The notes below the pieces were generated by a model. The model had not been told where the DNA came from and searched no databases. It was given only the letters and a program-made list of their open reading frames with translations. DNA of 64,000 nt from Butyricicoccus_B sp017886875 (GTDB lineage Bacteria > Bacillota > Clostridia > Oscillospirales > Butyricicoccaceae): assembly GCA_963931655.1 (NCBI GenBank), contig OZ007036.1:558001-622000 (forward strand), read 5' to 3'. Below, piece after piece: positions 52,196 to 62,203 of this stretch. A program made the translations under genes and the position numbers. Position 1 is the stretch's first letter, and every line of letters begins with the position of its first letter.

Positions 52196-53968
52196 TTAAA
52201 CCTTCTTTTTATAAAAAATTGCAATTATTAAACCTATAAATAAAACTATAACAGAAATTCCTATAACTAAATATGTGCTATAATTTGTATTATTATTGAT
52301 AGGTTCAGCTTGGAAGCGATTTGGCATTGTTTGAGGTCTAGTTAATTGTCCAGTTTGTGTTGGTTGTTGCGGCTCGGTTTGCTCTTGTGTTGTTGCTTCG
52401 CCTGACTCACTTGTTACAGTTTGCTGTTGGTTTCGACCTCTAAAGCCTCCTTTACCACCACCCATAGTCATATTACCACCATGCATAGTGCCCATATCGG
52501 ATATACTTATTGATGAGGCATCAATTAAACTATCTTGTGCATCACGTTGTTCATCAGATGTTGACGGTATTGTACCATTTAATTGACCATTTATACTTTG
52601 TGCTCTTAACAAGCAAAACTGTTTTAATGTTTCTATACCTGTTTCAAATTCTTCATAAGTGCAGAATTTTGTTGTGTCCTGTTCTACATAAGGTGCAATA
52701 AGTGCTTTTACATCATCTATCATTTGCTCAAAATACCCGCTATCAAAATAATCAGATATAAATTGTGCAAAATAAGCATGATAAAGCTCTGTATATGTTT
52801 CATCTGCAAAAATCCATGCTAACATAGGTCTGGACTCAACATCTCCACCAGATACAGGAGTATCAATAGGATAATTTACCATACTTGTTGAATTAGAATT
52901 GCTTTCAAATCCACCAAATGCTAAATTATAATCCCATGGTATCATAGACATTTTGCCATCTTGCTCATAAAGATAGTAGTTATGAATCATAGAGCCAGTA
53001 TAGCTATCAAAATTACATACAAAGTTATGCACAACAAAATAGCGTATAACTTCTTCTACATTTACAACTTCATCTATATTGCTATTTTCATTTAGCTGTT
53101 TTAAAGCATCGATAAGACGGTCTTTATCTGCATCTGTTATATCAGTTTTAGCATTATCGAATATATTGGTATAACTATCATATGAATTATCTGTATATAT
53201 AAGTGATACATCATCACTGCCCATCGACCTTCCACCACCTCTATCACCATTCATTTGTTGTGGCATTTGTGGCATTTCGCCTTGCTCTGTTGGGAAATTA
53301 GTTGGTCTTTCGCCAATATCATCAGGCTTTTCTCCTCCGCCACCCATATTTCCTGTGCTATCAGGTTTATATAATTCTCCATAGTCATTTCCATAATTTC
53401 TTTCTAAAAATGACTCCTCAACTGCTTCTACTGCCAAATAAAGTCCCCAGTTTTCACCATTGACTGTTATATTTACAAAGCTACAAAGAGGTGCATCTAC
53501 TCCAAAATAACCCATCATTTGATAAGTTAAATAATCTTTCATATATGTGTTATCTTGTATTATATTATTTAAGCACAGTTTATCTAAACCTTTATAATTT
53601 ATACTATCATCGTAATGGTCAAATTCTATTTTAAAGCTATATCTATCATTTCCATAGCTTTCTACCTGTGTAAGTGATGTATTGCCCTTTGCTCTAATTG
53701 CTACATTTGAAAGCACTTCACCATCTATTTCAACCGAACAAGTTTCATATTCTTCATTTGTGCATGTATCAAGAAATCCTTGCCAATCGTCCATTTCTAT
53801 ATTTATTGTATGCACTTTTGAAGTGTCAAAAAGTGTGGTTTCATACTCCTTAACGCTGCTTGTTTGTTTAATGCCAAAATGCTCTCCATTCATAAATAAA
53901 GCTGTAACAATTATAGCAATTAAAGCGATAATCACACAGATTTTATTTATATTTTTACTTGTTGACAT
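52196..53968 (-). CDS. CotH kinase-family membrane protein
   Basis: A 590-residue protein anchored at both ends by membrane helices (about 8-28 and 562-585, ending in KKKV). The external CotH domain (about 40-470) has the family landmarks AIRAKGNTSL, DKLCLNNIIQDNTYMKDYLTYQMM, GLYLAVEAVEESF and MIPWDYNLAFGG, the last holding the metal-binding Asp. CotH proteins are atypical kinases. Two low-complexity Gly/Met/Gln-rich stretches (about 205-245 and 490-545) flank the core. It is the last gene of VTC-DUF4956-CotH. Confidence 0.92.
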   Translation of the reverse strand: MSTSKNINKICVIIALIAIIVTALFMNGEHFGIKQTSSVKEYETTLFDTSKVHTINIEMDDWQGFLDTCTNEEYETCSVEIDGEVLSNVAIRAKGNTSLTQVESYGNDRYSFKIEFDHYDDSINYKGLDKLCLNNIIQDNTYMKDYLTYQMMGYFGVDAPLCSFVNITVNGENWGLYLAVEAVEESFLERNYGNDYGELYKPDSTGNMGGGGEKPDDIGERPTNFPTEQGEMPQMPQQMNGDRGGGRSMGSDDVSLIYTDNSYDSYTNIFDNAKTDITDADKDRLIDALKQLNENSNIDEVVNVEEVIRYFVVHNFVCNFDSYTGSMIHNYYLYEQDGKMSMIPWDYNLAFGGFESNSNSTSMVNYPIDTPVSGGDVESRPMLAWIFADETYTELYHAYFAQFISDYFDSGYFEQMIDDVKALIAPYVEQDTTKFCTYEEFETGIETLKQFCLLRAQSINGQLNGTIPSTSDEQRDAQDSLIDASSISISDMGTMHGGNMTMGGGKGGFRGRNQQQTVTSESGEATTQEQTEPQQPTQTGQLTRPQTMPNRFQAEPINNNTNYSTYLVIGISVIVLFIGLIIAIFYKKKV

Positions 53969-53972
53969 AATA

Positions 53973-54644
53973 TTAACCCATATATTCTCCGTTATAGCTT
54001 ACAAGTACAGCACTATTTACACCCTGCATATTTGAAAGTACATTTATAAAGTCTGTATTATCACCTTTCATACGGATTTCAATATTTAATTCTATCATAT
54101 CTTTTTGAGCAGTTTTGCTTTTTACTACAAAACGCTCAACTTGATTTTTTAAAAATTCGCTTGCAGAAACTTCACTTTCATGGTTATCACAGCGAATTAC
54201 AACCATATAAGGGTTATAATATGCTTTTTTATTTGCAAATACAAGTATAATAAGACCAATTACAACACTACCAAATACAGCTAGTGGTATAAGACCTGCT
54301 GCAAGCACAATACCCGCTGCGATTGACCAGAATAAAAATGCAATGTCAAGAGGTTCTTTGATTGCTGTACGGAAACGTACAATGGATAGTGCACCAACCA
54401 TACCAAGTGACAGCACAATGTTAGATGTTACCGCTAAGATTACAAGCGTTGTTATCATTGTAAGTGCTATTAATGTGACACCAAAATTTGAAGAATACAT
54501 AACACCTGCAAATGTCTTTTTATAGATTAAAAATATAAACATACCTATACCAAAGGCAAGCAGAAGTGCTAAAACCATATCAAAAACTGATACACTTGTA
54601 ACATTTTCTAAAAAGCTTGATTTAAATATATCTTGAAATGTCAT
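53973..54644 (-). CDS. DUF4956 membrane protein
   Basis: A 223-residue protein with about four membrane helices (residues 20-150) and a C-terminal cytoplasmic ferredoxin-like part. The conserved SLGMVGALSIVRFRTAIKEPLDIAFLFWSIAAG marks DUF4956, which is almost always beside VTC-domain and CotH genes. AAGGAG precedes the ATG. It starts 18 bp after the VTC gene. Its role in polyphosphate or surface assembly is unknown. Confidence 0.92.
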   Translation of the reverse strand: MTFQDIFKSSFLENVTSVSVFDMVLALLLAFGIGMFIFLIYKKTFAGVMYSSNFGVTLIALTMITTLVILAVTSNIVLSLGMVGALSIVRFRTAIKEPLDIAFLFWSIAAGIVLAAGLIPLAVFGSVVIGLIILVFANKKAYYNPYMVVIRCDNHESEVSASEFLKNQVERFVVKSKTAQKDMIELNIEIRMKGDNTDFINVLSNMQGVNSAVLVSYNGEYMG

Positions 54645-54662
54645 AAAAATTTATCTCCTTAT

Positions 54663-55322
54663 TTAACCATAAATTCTGCAAACTGCATATTTTGAAAAAG
54701 CAGTTGTTCTTTTGCCATGAAGTTGAACAATATCTCTTATCATAGCGGGTAAAAATTCGTCCCATTTAACCTCTAAAACCGCACTTGTATTTGCAGGTAT
54801 TGTAACACGCTCAGGATTTAAAAAATCTGTGCTGTTCAAACCTGTTCTAATTTGATAATCCAATGTCACTCGTACATTGCCTGCTGGGTATACAAATGGC
54901 TCTCTAACATAATCAACTATTGTCTTAGGTTTTAAACCTTGACTTTTGGTTTTAAATATAAATTCATTTAAAAGCTCACTATCTGAATTAACCTCATCAC
55001 CATTTAAAATCGCTTTAACTTGCTCATCTGATAATTTTACTTGTTCTTTACAGCAAAGACCATTGATTTTACTTTTTTTCTCAAGAGATACATGGTTAAT
55101 ATTATCATTATAATATCTAAGTCTGAACTTTTCACGCTTATTTACACCATTTATCTTTTCAAGTAGTGCTTTATCTTGTAAATTATCAAAATATAAGCTC
55201 CTTACTAAATATTTACCATTTTGTGCATGAATATCATTTGACATAATTGCTTTTAATCTATTTCTAAGCACAATTATATCTAAAAAATCAATTTCATGCT
55301 TCCATTCATGCCTAAATTTCAT
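54663..55322 (-). CDS. VTC-domain protein (polyphosphate-polymerase fold)
   Basis: A 219-residue protein of the VTC/CYTH-like tunnel fold. Basic and acidic tunnel residues are visible in FRHEWKHEI, YLVRSLYFDN, REKFRLRYYN, LEKKSKINGLCCKEQ and the closing VLEVKWDEFLP. In yeast VTC makes polyphosphate; bacterial relatives with DUF4956 and CotH partners are uncharacterised. GAAAGGAG precedes the ATG. It heads the three-gene operon. Confidence 0.9.
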   Translation of the reverse strand: MKFRHEWKHEIDFLDIIVLRNRLKAIMSNDIHAQNGKYLVRSLYFDNLQDKALLEKINGVNKREKFRLRYYNDNINHVSLEKKSKINGLCCKEQVKLSDEQVKAILNGDEVNSDSELLNEFIFKTKSQGLKPKTIVDYVREPFVYPAGNVRVTLDYQIRTGLNSTDFLNPERVTIPANTSAVLEVKWDEFLPAMIRDIVQLHGKRTTAFSKYAVCRIYG

Positions 55323-55363
55323 TATTTTTTACTCCTTTCATTCTTGTTTTTAAGTTCGTATGT

Positions 55364-55394
55364 ATTATATACAGCCAACCTTAAATGTAACTTA
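55364..55394 (-). promoter_or_regulatory. VTC operon promoter with direct repeats
   Basis: On the minus strand TATAAT (55369-55364) is preceded by two heptamers, TAAGTTA (55394-55388) and TAAGGTT (55383-55377), spaced 11 bases apart where a -35 box would be. Such 11-base direct repeats are typical of OmpR-family activator sites. Confidence 0.55.
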
Positions 55395-55432
55395 GAATTT
55401 TACTGGGTACACACAAAAGTCATACATAAAAC

Positions 55433-55461
55433 AAAAAGACCACACAAAAGTATGTGTAGTC
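55433..55461 (-). terminator. terminator after the chimeric two-component gene
   Basis: On the minus strand a 9-bp stem with one G-T pair (GACTACACA / TGTGTGGTC) precedes TTTTTG. Confidence 0.85.
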
Positions 55462-55463
55462 CT

Positions 55464-56843
55464 TTATAAAAATGTAATTTCAAAGCATATTTTATTGTTA
55501 TCTATATAATTTGCGATTATTTTTCCATTTTGTGCATTTACAATAGCTTTAGCCACTGAAAGCCCTATACCATAACCGCCAGTTTTTTGTGTTCTTGCTT
55601 CATCTGCACGATAAAATCTATCAAAAAGCTTTTCTGGATTTATATTAGGCAAGTTTTCACATGTATTTTCCAGTTTTATTATTATATTTTTATCATTTTT
55701 TAAAACTGATAGTGATATTAAACCATTTTCATCTGTATATTTTACCGCATTATCAAGCAATATAGAAAATAACTGTCTTATATGCTCACTATTTGCATTT
55801 AATATAATATCAGGCTGTATTTTAGTTTCAAATGCAATATTTTTTAATGAAATAGGTTCAAAAAAACTTTCCGATATCTCGCTAGCCATTTCACTTAATG
55901 AAAATTTTTGATAAACTATCTTACTTTCTTCCATTTTAGCTAGAAGTAATAAATTTTTCATAAGACCATTTAATCTATCAACTTGTTTTTTAATATTTTT
56001 TGTCCATTTATTTTCACCGTTATAAAGCTCCATCGCTTCTGTATTAGCTGAAATTATAGCAAGTGGTGTTTTTATCTCATGACCTGCATTTGTAACAAAT
56101 TGTTTTTGCTTTTCAATATTTTCAGCTATTGGACAGATTGCTTTTTTAGATAAAATAATAACAAGTATAAGCATAAAGCCCCAACATATTAAACCTAAAG
56201 CTCCTGAAAGCAATAATACTCTTACATATTAAATAATTTCTGCTGAAGTATCAAGGAAAATAATGATTTTTTTATAATTATTTTCTCTTACTTCATATCT
56301 AAATTTTCCTATTCTGCCTTTTGAATTATTTATACTTTGTGCAAGCTCTTTTGCTTCAGTTTCATCTACTGATGGTATTCGGCTTACATCTATATTTATA
56401 ATCTGATTATTACTATCATATGTTATAATAAAAAAATTAGATGACATAAATGCATCTTCTTTTGGTCTTTGAAAGAAAATTGGCTCTTGCTTTGGTTTAT
56501 TAGGAAAAGTATATATTCCAAGCTCTCTATCTGCAATCATAGACAGATTTCTTTCAACATCTCCACTTACAAGAAGTATATTAGCTATATTTATAGCACC
56601 AAGCAGAAATAAAAGCAAAATAGGAGTTTTAACGCCTATTTTTCTAAGCTCACAAAGTACTTCAAGTCCATTCATTTTAGGCATCATTATATCCAGTATT
56701 ATGCCATCATATTGACCTGTTTTTGCATATTCAAATGCATCTAAACCATCATAAACCGCATCAACCGAGTATTTATGAAACTGGAGTATATCAACTACTG
56801 CTTCTGACATACTAATTTCATCTTCAGCGTATAATAATTTCAT
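55464..56843 (-). pseudogene. two-component system collapsed into a chimeric pseudogene
   Basis: One reading frame carries parts of two genes. Residues 1-75 are the start of an OmpR-type response regulator receiver (LLYAEDEISM, then YDGIILDIMMPKMNGLEVL). They join in frame to the first membrane helix and external sensor of a histidine kinase (LLFLLGAINIANILL onward), so the rest of the receiver and the whole DNA-binding domain are gone. A TAA at 56229-56231 stops this product before the second membrane helix. The same frame continues as an intact kinase core: helix, H box NAGHEIKTPLA, N box LLDNAVKYT and G box GYGIGLSVA. It lies upstream of VTC-DUF4956-CotH, which it may once have controlled. 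Confidence 0.88.
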
Positions 56844-56911
56844 AATATAAACTATCCCTTTGATAAAAATTTAAATCTCCATAGTATATTTTACTACAGA
56901 GACCTAAATTT

Positions 56912-58252
56912 TTACATATTTTTTATTGCATATGTACCTTTGTTAGATTTTTTAATTTCGTATAAAACACTATCAGCTTTTTTGTAAAGTTCTGTAAATG
57001 TTTTTACTCCGCTTGTACAAATACCGCCAAATGATACACTTGAATTACTTTCTGGATAATTTTGCTTAATCATTTCAGCGTATTCTTTTATAACACCTCT
57101 AATTTTTTCTTCTATAGGTGCTATATCTAAACAATCAGAGATAAATAAAGCAAATTCATCTCCACCTATTCTACAAACGGTATCTGTTTTTCTAAATGAG
57201 CTATTGAGCTTGTCTGCTATAAAGCAAAGGGCTTTGTCACCTTCTGCATGACCATAAACATCATTTAGCATTTTAAAGTTATCTAAATCGACCATCATAA
57301 ATACATACTTTTCTGATGAATTATTTAAAGCCTCAGCAATTCGATTTTCAGCACCTTTTCGGTTATATATACCAGTAAGACTATCTTTAGTGCTTTCATC
57401 AATAAGATATTGTGTGGTTTTAACTTGGTCTGATACATCAACAAGCATACTAATTATAGCATCTCTGCCATCTTGAGCGACAGTTTTTCTGCCAATATCG
57501 TAAACCCAAATATATCCGCCATCTTTTGTTTTCATACGATATTGAACCTCATATTGATTGCTTTTTGCAAGTGCTTTAGCTACAACATCTACTACCATTT
57601 GGCGGTCATCTTCATACATAGAATTTATAACAAGCCCATTTGTATCTTTAACAAACTCATCATATGAACTATAGCCTGCCATTTTAAGTAAATATTCATT
57701 TACCATATACAGAGGAAACCCATCTTCTATATATCCGCCAATAATACCGCCCGGAAGCATTTGACAAAAAATTTCCCAAAGATTATGTTTAGCATCTTTA
57801 TCAAGATATTTTGTTTTTTCTGATGCAAATTTAAGCGGGAAAAATTCACCTTCTTCTTGATAGCTGCTTGCCTCTGACATGTGAGCAGATTGTAAAAGCA
57901 TTTTGCCATTTTCATTACAAACACAACCGGTAAATCTTGTACTATAATGTATTTCACTACCATTTGATATTTTCATAATCAACTTCATGTTGCAAAAGCA
58001 ATCAAAACAGCCATCTATCTTACTTTTATCATGATAATTTTTAATTTCATATTTAATAGGAGTTGGCAATGTTTTGATTTCCTGTTGTAGTAATTTAGCA
58101 AATTCATCTTTACCTATTGCTATTTCATCTTCACCTGTTCCAAGGCTATAAATATCATCAGAAACAATAGATAATACTTTATCAATATTTCTTTCAGTTA
58201 AATAATAATCAAAAAATTGTTTTACTGTATCATATGCCGTAGTATTATTCAT
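56912..58252 (-). CDS. SnoaL-like/PAS/GGDEF diguanylate cyclase
   Basis: A 446-residue cytoplasmic protein. Residues about 1-125 look like a SnoaL/NTF2-type cone domain (TVKQFFDYYLTERNIDKVLSIVSDDI ... HYSTRFTGCVCNENGKMLLQSAHMS). A PAS domain follows (about 155-275, closing WVYDIGRKTVAQDG ... MLVDVSDQ). The GGDEF domain (about 285-445) has an intact RIGGDEFALF. An NTF2-like sensor on a cyclase is unusual. Its ATG overlaps the end of the phosphodiesterase gene by 8 bases, so synthesis and breakdown enzymes are made together. Confidence 0.88.
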   Translation of the reverse strand: MNNTTAYDTVKQFFDYYLTERNIDKVLSIVSDDIYSLGTGEDEIAIGKDEFAKLLQQEIKTLPTPIKYEIKNYHDKSKIDGCFDCFCNMKLIMKISNGSEIHYSTRFTGCVCNENGKMLLQSAHMSEASSYQEEGEFFPLKFASEKTKYLDKDAKHNLWEIFCQMLPGGIIGGYIEDGFPLYMVNEYLLKMAGYSSYDEFVKDTNGLVINSMYEDDRQMVVDVVAKALAKSNQYEVQYRMKTKDGGYIWVYDIGRKTVAQDGRDAIISMLVDVSDQVKTTQYLIDESTKDSLTGIYNRKGAENRIAEALNNSSEKYVFMMVDLDNFKMLNDVYGHAEGDKALCFIADKLNSSFRKTDTVCRIGGDEFALFISDCLDIAPIEEKIRGVIKEYAEMIKQNYPESNSSVSFGGICTSGVKTFTELYKKADSVLYEIKKSNKGTYAIKNM

Positions 58253-60524
58253 GTTTCTTCCTTTCCTTCATATATTTTTCACCAAACTCTTTTGCACTTA
58301 TAGGTCTACTATAATAATATCCCTGTCCAAAGTCGCAACCAAGCTCTTTTATCATTTGCTCATTTTCTTTAGTTTCCACGCCCTCTGCAACTGTGTACAT
58401 ATTCATTTTTTTAGCAAGCACTATTATTTGCTCCATTATAAGCCTTTGTCTATGACCATTTGTGTTGGAGGCAATCATTAAGAATGATTTATCTAGTTTT
58501 AATTCATCTATATCTATGTTTCCTAAGGTATTAAGTGAAGAATATCCACTTCCAAAATCGTCCATAGATATTTTAAAACCCTTCTGTTTGAGTTTTCTTA
58601 TTTTATTATTTAATTCATCTACATTATTAAGTGCTAAACCTTCCAAAATCTCAAGTGTTATTAAACTTGGCGAAATATTGTACTTTCTTGTTATATTGCA
58701 TAGCCTTTCAACATAATTTTCCTTATAAAAAAGGAGTTTAGATTGATTTACAGATATATTTATAGGTTTATATCCTTTATCAATCCATCTTCTAAGCTGT
58801 TTACAAACTTTTTCAACCATATAAAGGTCTAATTTTGTACAAAATCCATTTTCCTCAAATAATGGTATAAATTGGTCTGGAAAAATCATTTTATCATCGT
58901 TTGTTTTCCATCTAACGAGAGCCTCTGCACCATATAAACTACCATCTTGAAGTTTAAATTTTGGTTGCAAAAATAACTTAAATTCCCCAGAATTTAAGGC
59001 TTCTTGCATATGGCTTTCAATATAATTTTGCATTTGCTCAGTTTTATGAAGTTCCAAATCATAAAATTTTATATTATTACTTTTACCGCTAAGTTTTGCA
59101 CGATTGAGTGCAAACATAACCCTAGTCATAAACTGCTGCTTTTCGCCAATAAAATCTGATGTGAACGCCATACCACAACAAACACTAATAGGATATTGTT
59201 GATGTCTACTTAAAACAATACTCTTTATTTGAGAAATTAAAACATTTACTCTATCAACTATTTTTTGTTGTTCAGCTTCACGCATAAATATAAAAAATAA
59301 ATCTGCATTTTCTCTACAAAAAAATTCATCTTCCTTATGAATATTTTTATCAATAATGGTTTTTATTTGATATAACAATTTATTTGCCATATCTTCACCA
59401 AAAATCTCATTTACAAACTTAAATTGTTTTATATCTATTGCTACAACTGCACTATTTTTGTCTTGTTTATCCCACATCTCATCTAATAGCATATTAAACT
59501 TTTCCATATTATATGCACCAGTAAGTCTGTCATAATATGCAAGTTTTAAAAGATTATCATTGCTTTTTTTAATCTGTCTATAACCAGAGAAAATACATAT
59601 TATAGCCAGTGCAAGGGATATTATACTTGTAACTCTTGTTATATTAATGTTCTGATACATAGAACGATTAATACCAGTTGCACTGTCAATTATAACAAGC
59701 GACCAACCTTTAATATCTACAGGCTCAACAATAGCATAGCATAATGAACCATTTATCTTGAGTGGTATATTAGATGATTTTAAATTTGATATACTTGAAA
59801 TTATTTTATCTTTTGTTTTATCATCTATAGATTTCAAATCCTTTACATCTTCTATATTTTTATTCAAAAGATTAGTAGAGCTTGTTAATACTTCTCCATT
59901 TTTATCAACAAGCATAACTATTCCATTATCACTTAAAATACCTTGATTATCTAAAGTTTTGCCAAATGTATCTATACTTTGACTTGCTGCAACTACACCT
60001 GTTACTTTATCATCTTTTTTTACAGGCACAACATAAGCTATAACGTTTTTTTCAATACCTTCATCATAGTAAATATCAGAAATTGTAGTTTCACCAGTCC
60101 ATGCTTCTTTTACTGCTTTTTGAATATTTTCATTCATATCTTCTGGTTTTACATTTTTTTCTATATCACCATTTGTAGTTACTCGTATACCATCTCCATT
60201 AGTATCAAAATAAATCATACGAAAGAAAACTAACTTATTGTTTGACTCATATAATGCATTTTCAAAAACTTCTGGTTGTATATACTCACTAAAACTTATG
60301 AGGCTATTTAACGCATAGAGTGTTTGCAATCCACTTTGTATTTTTTTATTTATACTATTTTTGTATTGTATTGCTTGAGCATTTATCTGTTGATGCATTG
60401 TATCTTTGAATACTTGGTCTAATGAATATGATGCAACTGCACCAAAAGCAAATATGAGAAAACTTATTATAACAAAAAATATAGTTATTTTCTTGAGGTT
60501 TTGTTTAAGTTTTAGTTCATTCAA
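58245..60524 (-). CDS. membrane dCache-GGDEF(degenerate)-EAL phosphodiesterase
   Basis: A 759-residue protein: membrane helix (about 13-33), external dCache-like sensor (about 40-270), second helix (about 280-300), GGDEF domain and EAL domain (about 510-755). The GGDEF site reads ENADL, so cyclase activity is unlikely. The EAL site is complete: AEALVRW, NQS, LEILEG, MDDFGSGYSSL, LKLDKSF and AEGVETKEN, so c-di-GMP hydrolysis is expected. The start is TTG at 60524 with AAAGGAG upstream. It leads the operon with the SnoaL-PAS-GGDEF gene, from a consensus promoter at 60562. Confidence 0.9.
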   Translation of the reverse strand: MNELKLKQNLKKITIFFVIISFLIFAFGAVASYSLDQVFKDTMHQQINAQAIQYKNSINKKIQSGLQTLYALNSLISFSEYIQPEVFENALYESNNKLVFFRMIYFDTNGDGIRVTTNGDIEKNVKPEDMNENIQKAVKEAWTGETTISDIYYDEGIEKNVIAYVVPVKKDDKVTGVVAASQSIDTFGKTLDNQGILSDNGIVMLVDKNGEVLTSSTNLLNKNIEDVKDLKSIDDKTKDKIISSISNLKSSNIPLKINGSLCYAIVEPVDIKGWSLVIIDSATGINRSMYQNINITRVTSIISLALAIICIFSGYRQIKKSNDNLLKLAYYDRLTGAYNMEKFNMLLDEMWDKQDKNSAVVAIDIKQFKFVNEIFGEDMANKLLYQIKTIIDKNIHKEDEFFCRENADLFFIFMREAEQQKIVDRVNVLISQIKSIVLSRHQQYPISVCCGMAFTSDFIGEKQQFMTRVMFALNRAKLSGKSNNIKFYDLELHKTEQMQNYIESHMQEALNSGEFKLFLQPKFKLQDGSLYGAEALVRWKTNDDKMIFPDQFIPLFEENGFCTKLDLYMVEKVCKQLRRWIDKGYKPINISVNQSKLLFYKENYVERLCNITRKYNISPSLITLEILEGLALNNVDELNNKIRKLKQKGFKISMDDFGSGYSSLNTLGNIDIDELKLDKSFLMIASNTNGHRQRLIMEQIIVLAKKMNMYTVAEGVETKENEQMIKELGCDFGQGYYYSRPISAKEFGEKYMKERKKHE

Positions 60525-60561
60525 ATATGTTTCTCCTTTACTATTGATACTGTTAATTTCA

Positions 60562-60590
60562 ATTATACGCCACAAAATATTTCATGTCAA
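60562..60590 (-). promoter_or_regulatory. consensus promoter of the c-di-GMP operon
   Basis: On the minus strand TTGACA (60590-60585) and TATAAT (60567-60562) are 17 bases apart, 38 bp before the TTG start. Confidence 0.93.
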
Positions 60591-60623
60591 TAAAGCTCTA
60601 AAAGGCTTTATATAACACAAAAT

Positions 60624-62183
60624 CTATATGCTTTTTTTATAAATAACCTCACCATTTTTTATTGTTTCAAGTACAATTATATCTTTTATTTTATCTGGCT
60701 CAACTTCTATTGGATTTTCATTTAAAATTACAAAATCTGCTTGTTTTCCAGTTTCTATACTTCCCTTTATGTCTTCCTCAAAATATTGATATGCAGCGTT
60801 TATTGTAACTGCTTTTAATGCATCAATAGGTGAAATTCTTTGATTTTCACCTAAGATTACACCGTTTTTTGTTTTTCTATTCACAGCACACCATATAGTT
60901 TCAAGCATATTAGGCTCAATAACTGGGCTATCTTGATGGAAAGTAAATAATATTTTATTTTCTAACGCTGATTTTGCAAGGCTTATTTGACTTGCACGCT
61001 CTAAGCCTAAATTTTTTATATGCGTATCACCCCAATGATATATATGAGCTATAAAAAATGATGGTATCATACCAACTTTTTTAAGTCTTGGAAGTTGGTC
61101 TGCTCTAAGCATTTGAGCATGTATCATAACTGGTCTTATATCCTTATCACACTTTAGCTTTTCATAAACTTTTAAATATTGCTCTGCTGCTGCATCTCCA
61201 TTACAATGTGCTAATATTTGTTTATCCTCGTCTATTGCACGCTTTATATACTTATATAACATATCATCTGTCAATGTAGGATAACCACAATCATCACTAT
61301 TTTCATAAGGTTTAGTAAGCCATGCAGTTTTAGCTTGTGGTGAGCCATCTAAAAATACTTTATAACCACCTATTTTAAAATGCTGTTTATATTTATTTAT
61401 ATGCTCTGAAAACCTTTTTAATGTTTTATCGCAATTTCTTAAATCCAAATAACCAATTAAATCTATTTTAAGCAAATAACATAAAAGCTCAAGCATATCG
61501 TCCATAGCGTCCATTATCATGCCTTCTTGTACGGTTGTTATACCATAAGAAGCATAACGTTCTTGTGCTTTTAAATATGCTCCTTTTATTTCTTCCATTG
61601 TAGGCATTGGCATTTTCTGCATATAAGCTATAAGTGCATTTTCTTCAATATATCCTGTAAGCTTGCCATTTTTTTGTTCTATTTTACCTCCTTCTGGCAC
61701 TGGTGTATTTATATCTATATTTAATTTTTTTAATGCAGAGCTATTAAAAACACCTGTATGACCTGATTTATGCTCTAATAAAATAGGGTTTTCAAATTTA
61801 TCTAAAACCGAAACATCTGGATAACCTTTCTCCTTTACTTCGTTAGGGTCAAAATCCTTTATAGTTATCCATTTATCTTTTGGCATATTATTTTGTTTTA
61901 TATAATTATCTATAACATTTAAAATATCATCAAAGGATTTACAATTAGCTACTGATGGTTGTAAAAGTGATATTGCATAACTTGAGAAATGGCTATGTGC
62001 ATCTATAAATGCTGGAAGCATAGTCTTACCATTTAAATTTATCTTTTCATCTGCCATCTTTACTAAATCATTATAATTACCAACTGCTATTATTTTATCA
62101 TTTTCTGTTAATACTGCTTGTACACATGGGTTTTTATCGTCCATTGTTATAATATTTCCGTTAAAATATAATTTTTTATTCAT
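60624..62183 (-). CDS. amidohydrolase family 3 (YtcJ-like) enzyme
   Basis: A 519-residue metal-dependent hydrolase. The N-terminal composite domain and first metal motif (MLPAFIDAHSHFSSYA), HKSGHTG, the barrel strand QEGMIMDAMDD, LAHCNGDAAAEQ and FTHQDSPV-like late region (FTFHQDSPVIEPN), and the closing GKQADFVILNENP match YtcJ-type amidohydrolases. Substrates are amides or N-formyl groups on small molecules; none is known here. AAAGGAAG precedes the ATG. It lies 20 bp after the methylase gene on the same strand. Confidence 0.9.
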   Translation of the reverse strand: MNKKLYFNGNIITMDDKNPCVQAVLTENDKIIAVGNYNDLVKMADEKINLNGKTMLPAFIDAHSHFSSYAISLLQPSVANCKSFDDILNVIDNYIKQNNMPKDKWITIKDFDPNEVKEKGYPDVSVLDKFENPILLEHKSGHTGVFNSSALKKLNIDINTPVPEGGKIEQKNGKLTGYIEENALIAYMQKMPMPTMEEIKGAYLKAQERYASYGITTVQEGMIMDAMDDMLELLCYLLKIDLIGYLDLRNCDKTLKRFSEHINKYKQHFKIGGYKVFLDGSPQAKTAWLTKPYENSDDCGYPTLTDDMLYKYIKRAIDEDKQILAHCNGDAAAEQYLKVYEKLKCDKDIRPVMIHAQMLRADQLPRLKKVGMIPSFFIAHIYHWGDTHIKNLGLERASQISLAKSALENKILFTFHQDSPVIEPNMLETIWCAVNRKTKNGVILGENQRISPIDALKAVTINAAYQYFEEDIKGSIETGKQADFVILNENPIEVEPDKIKDIIVLETIKNGEVIYKKSI

Positions 62184-62203
62184 ATTTTACGCTTCCTTTC
62201 AGG

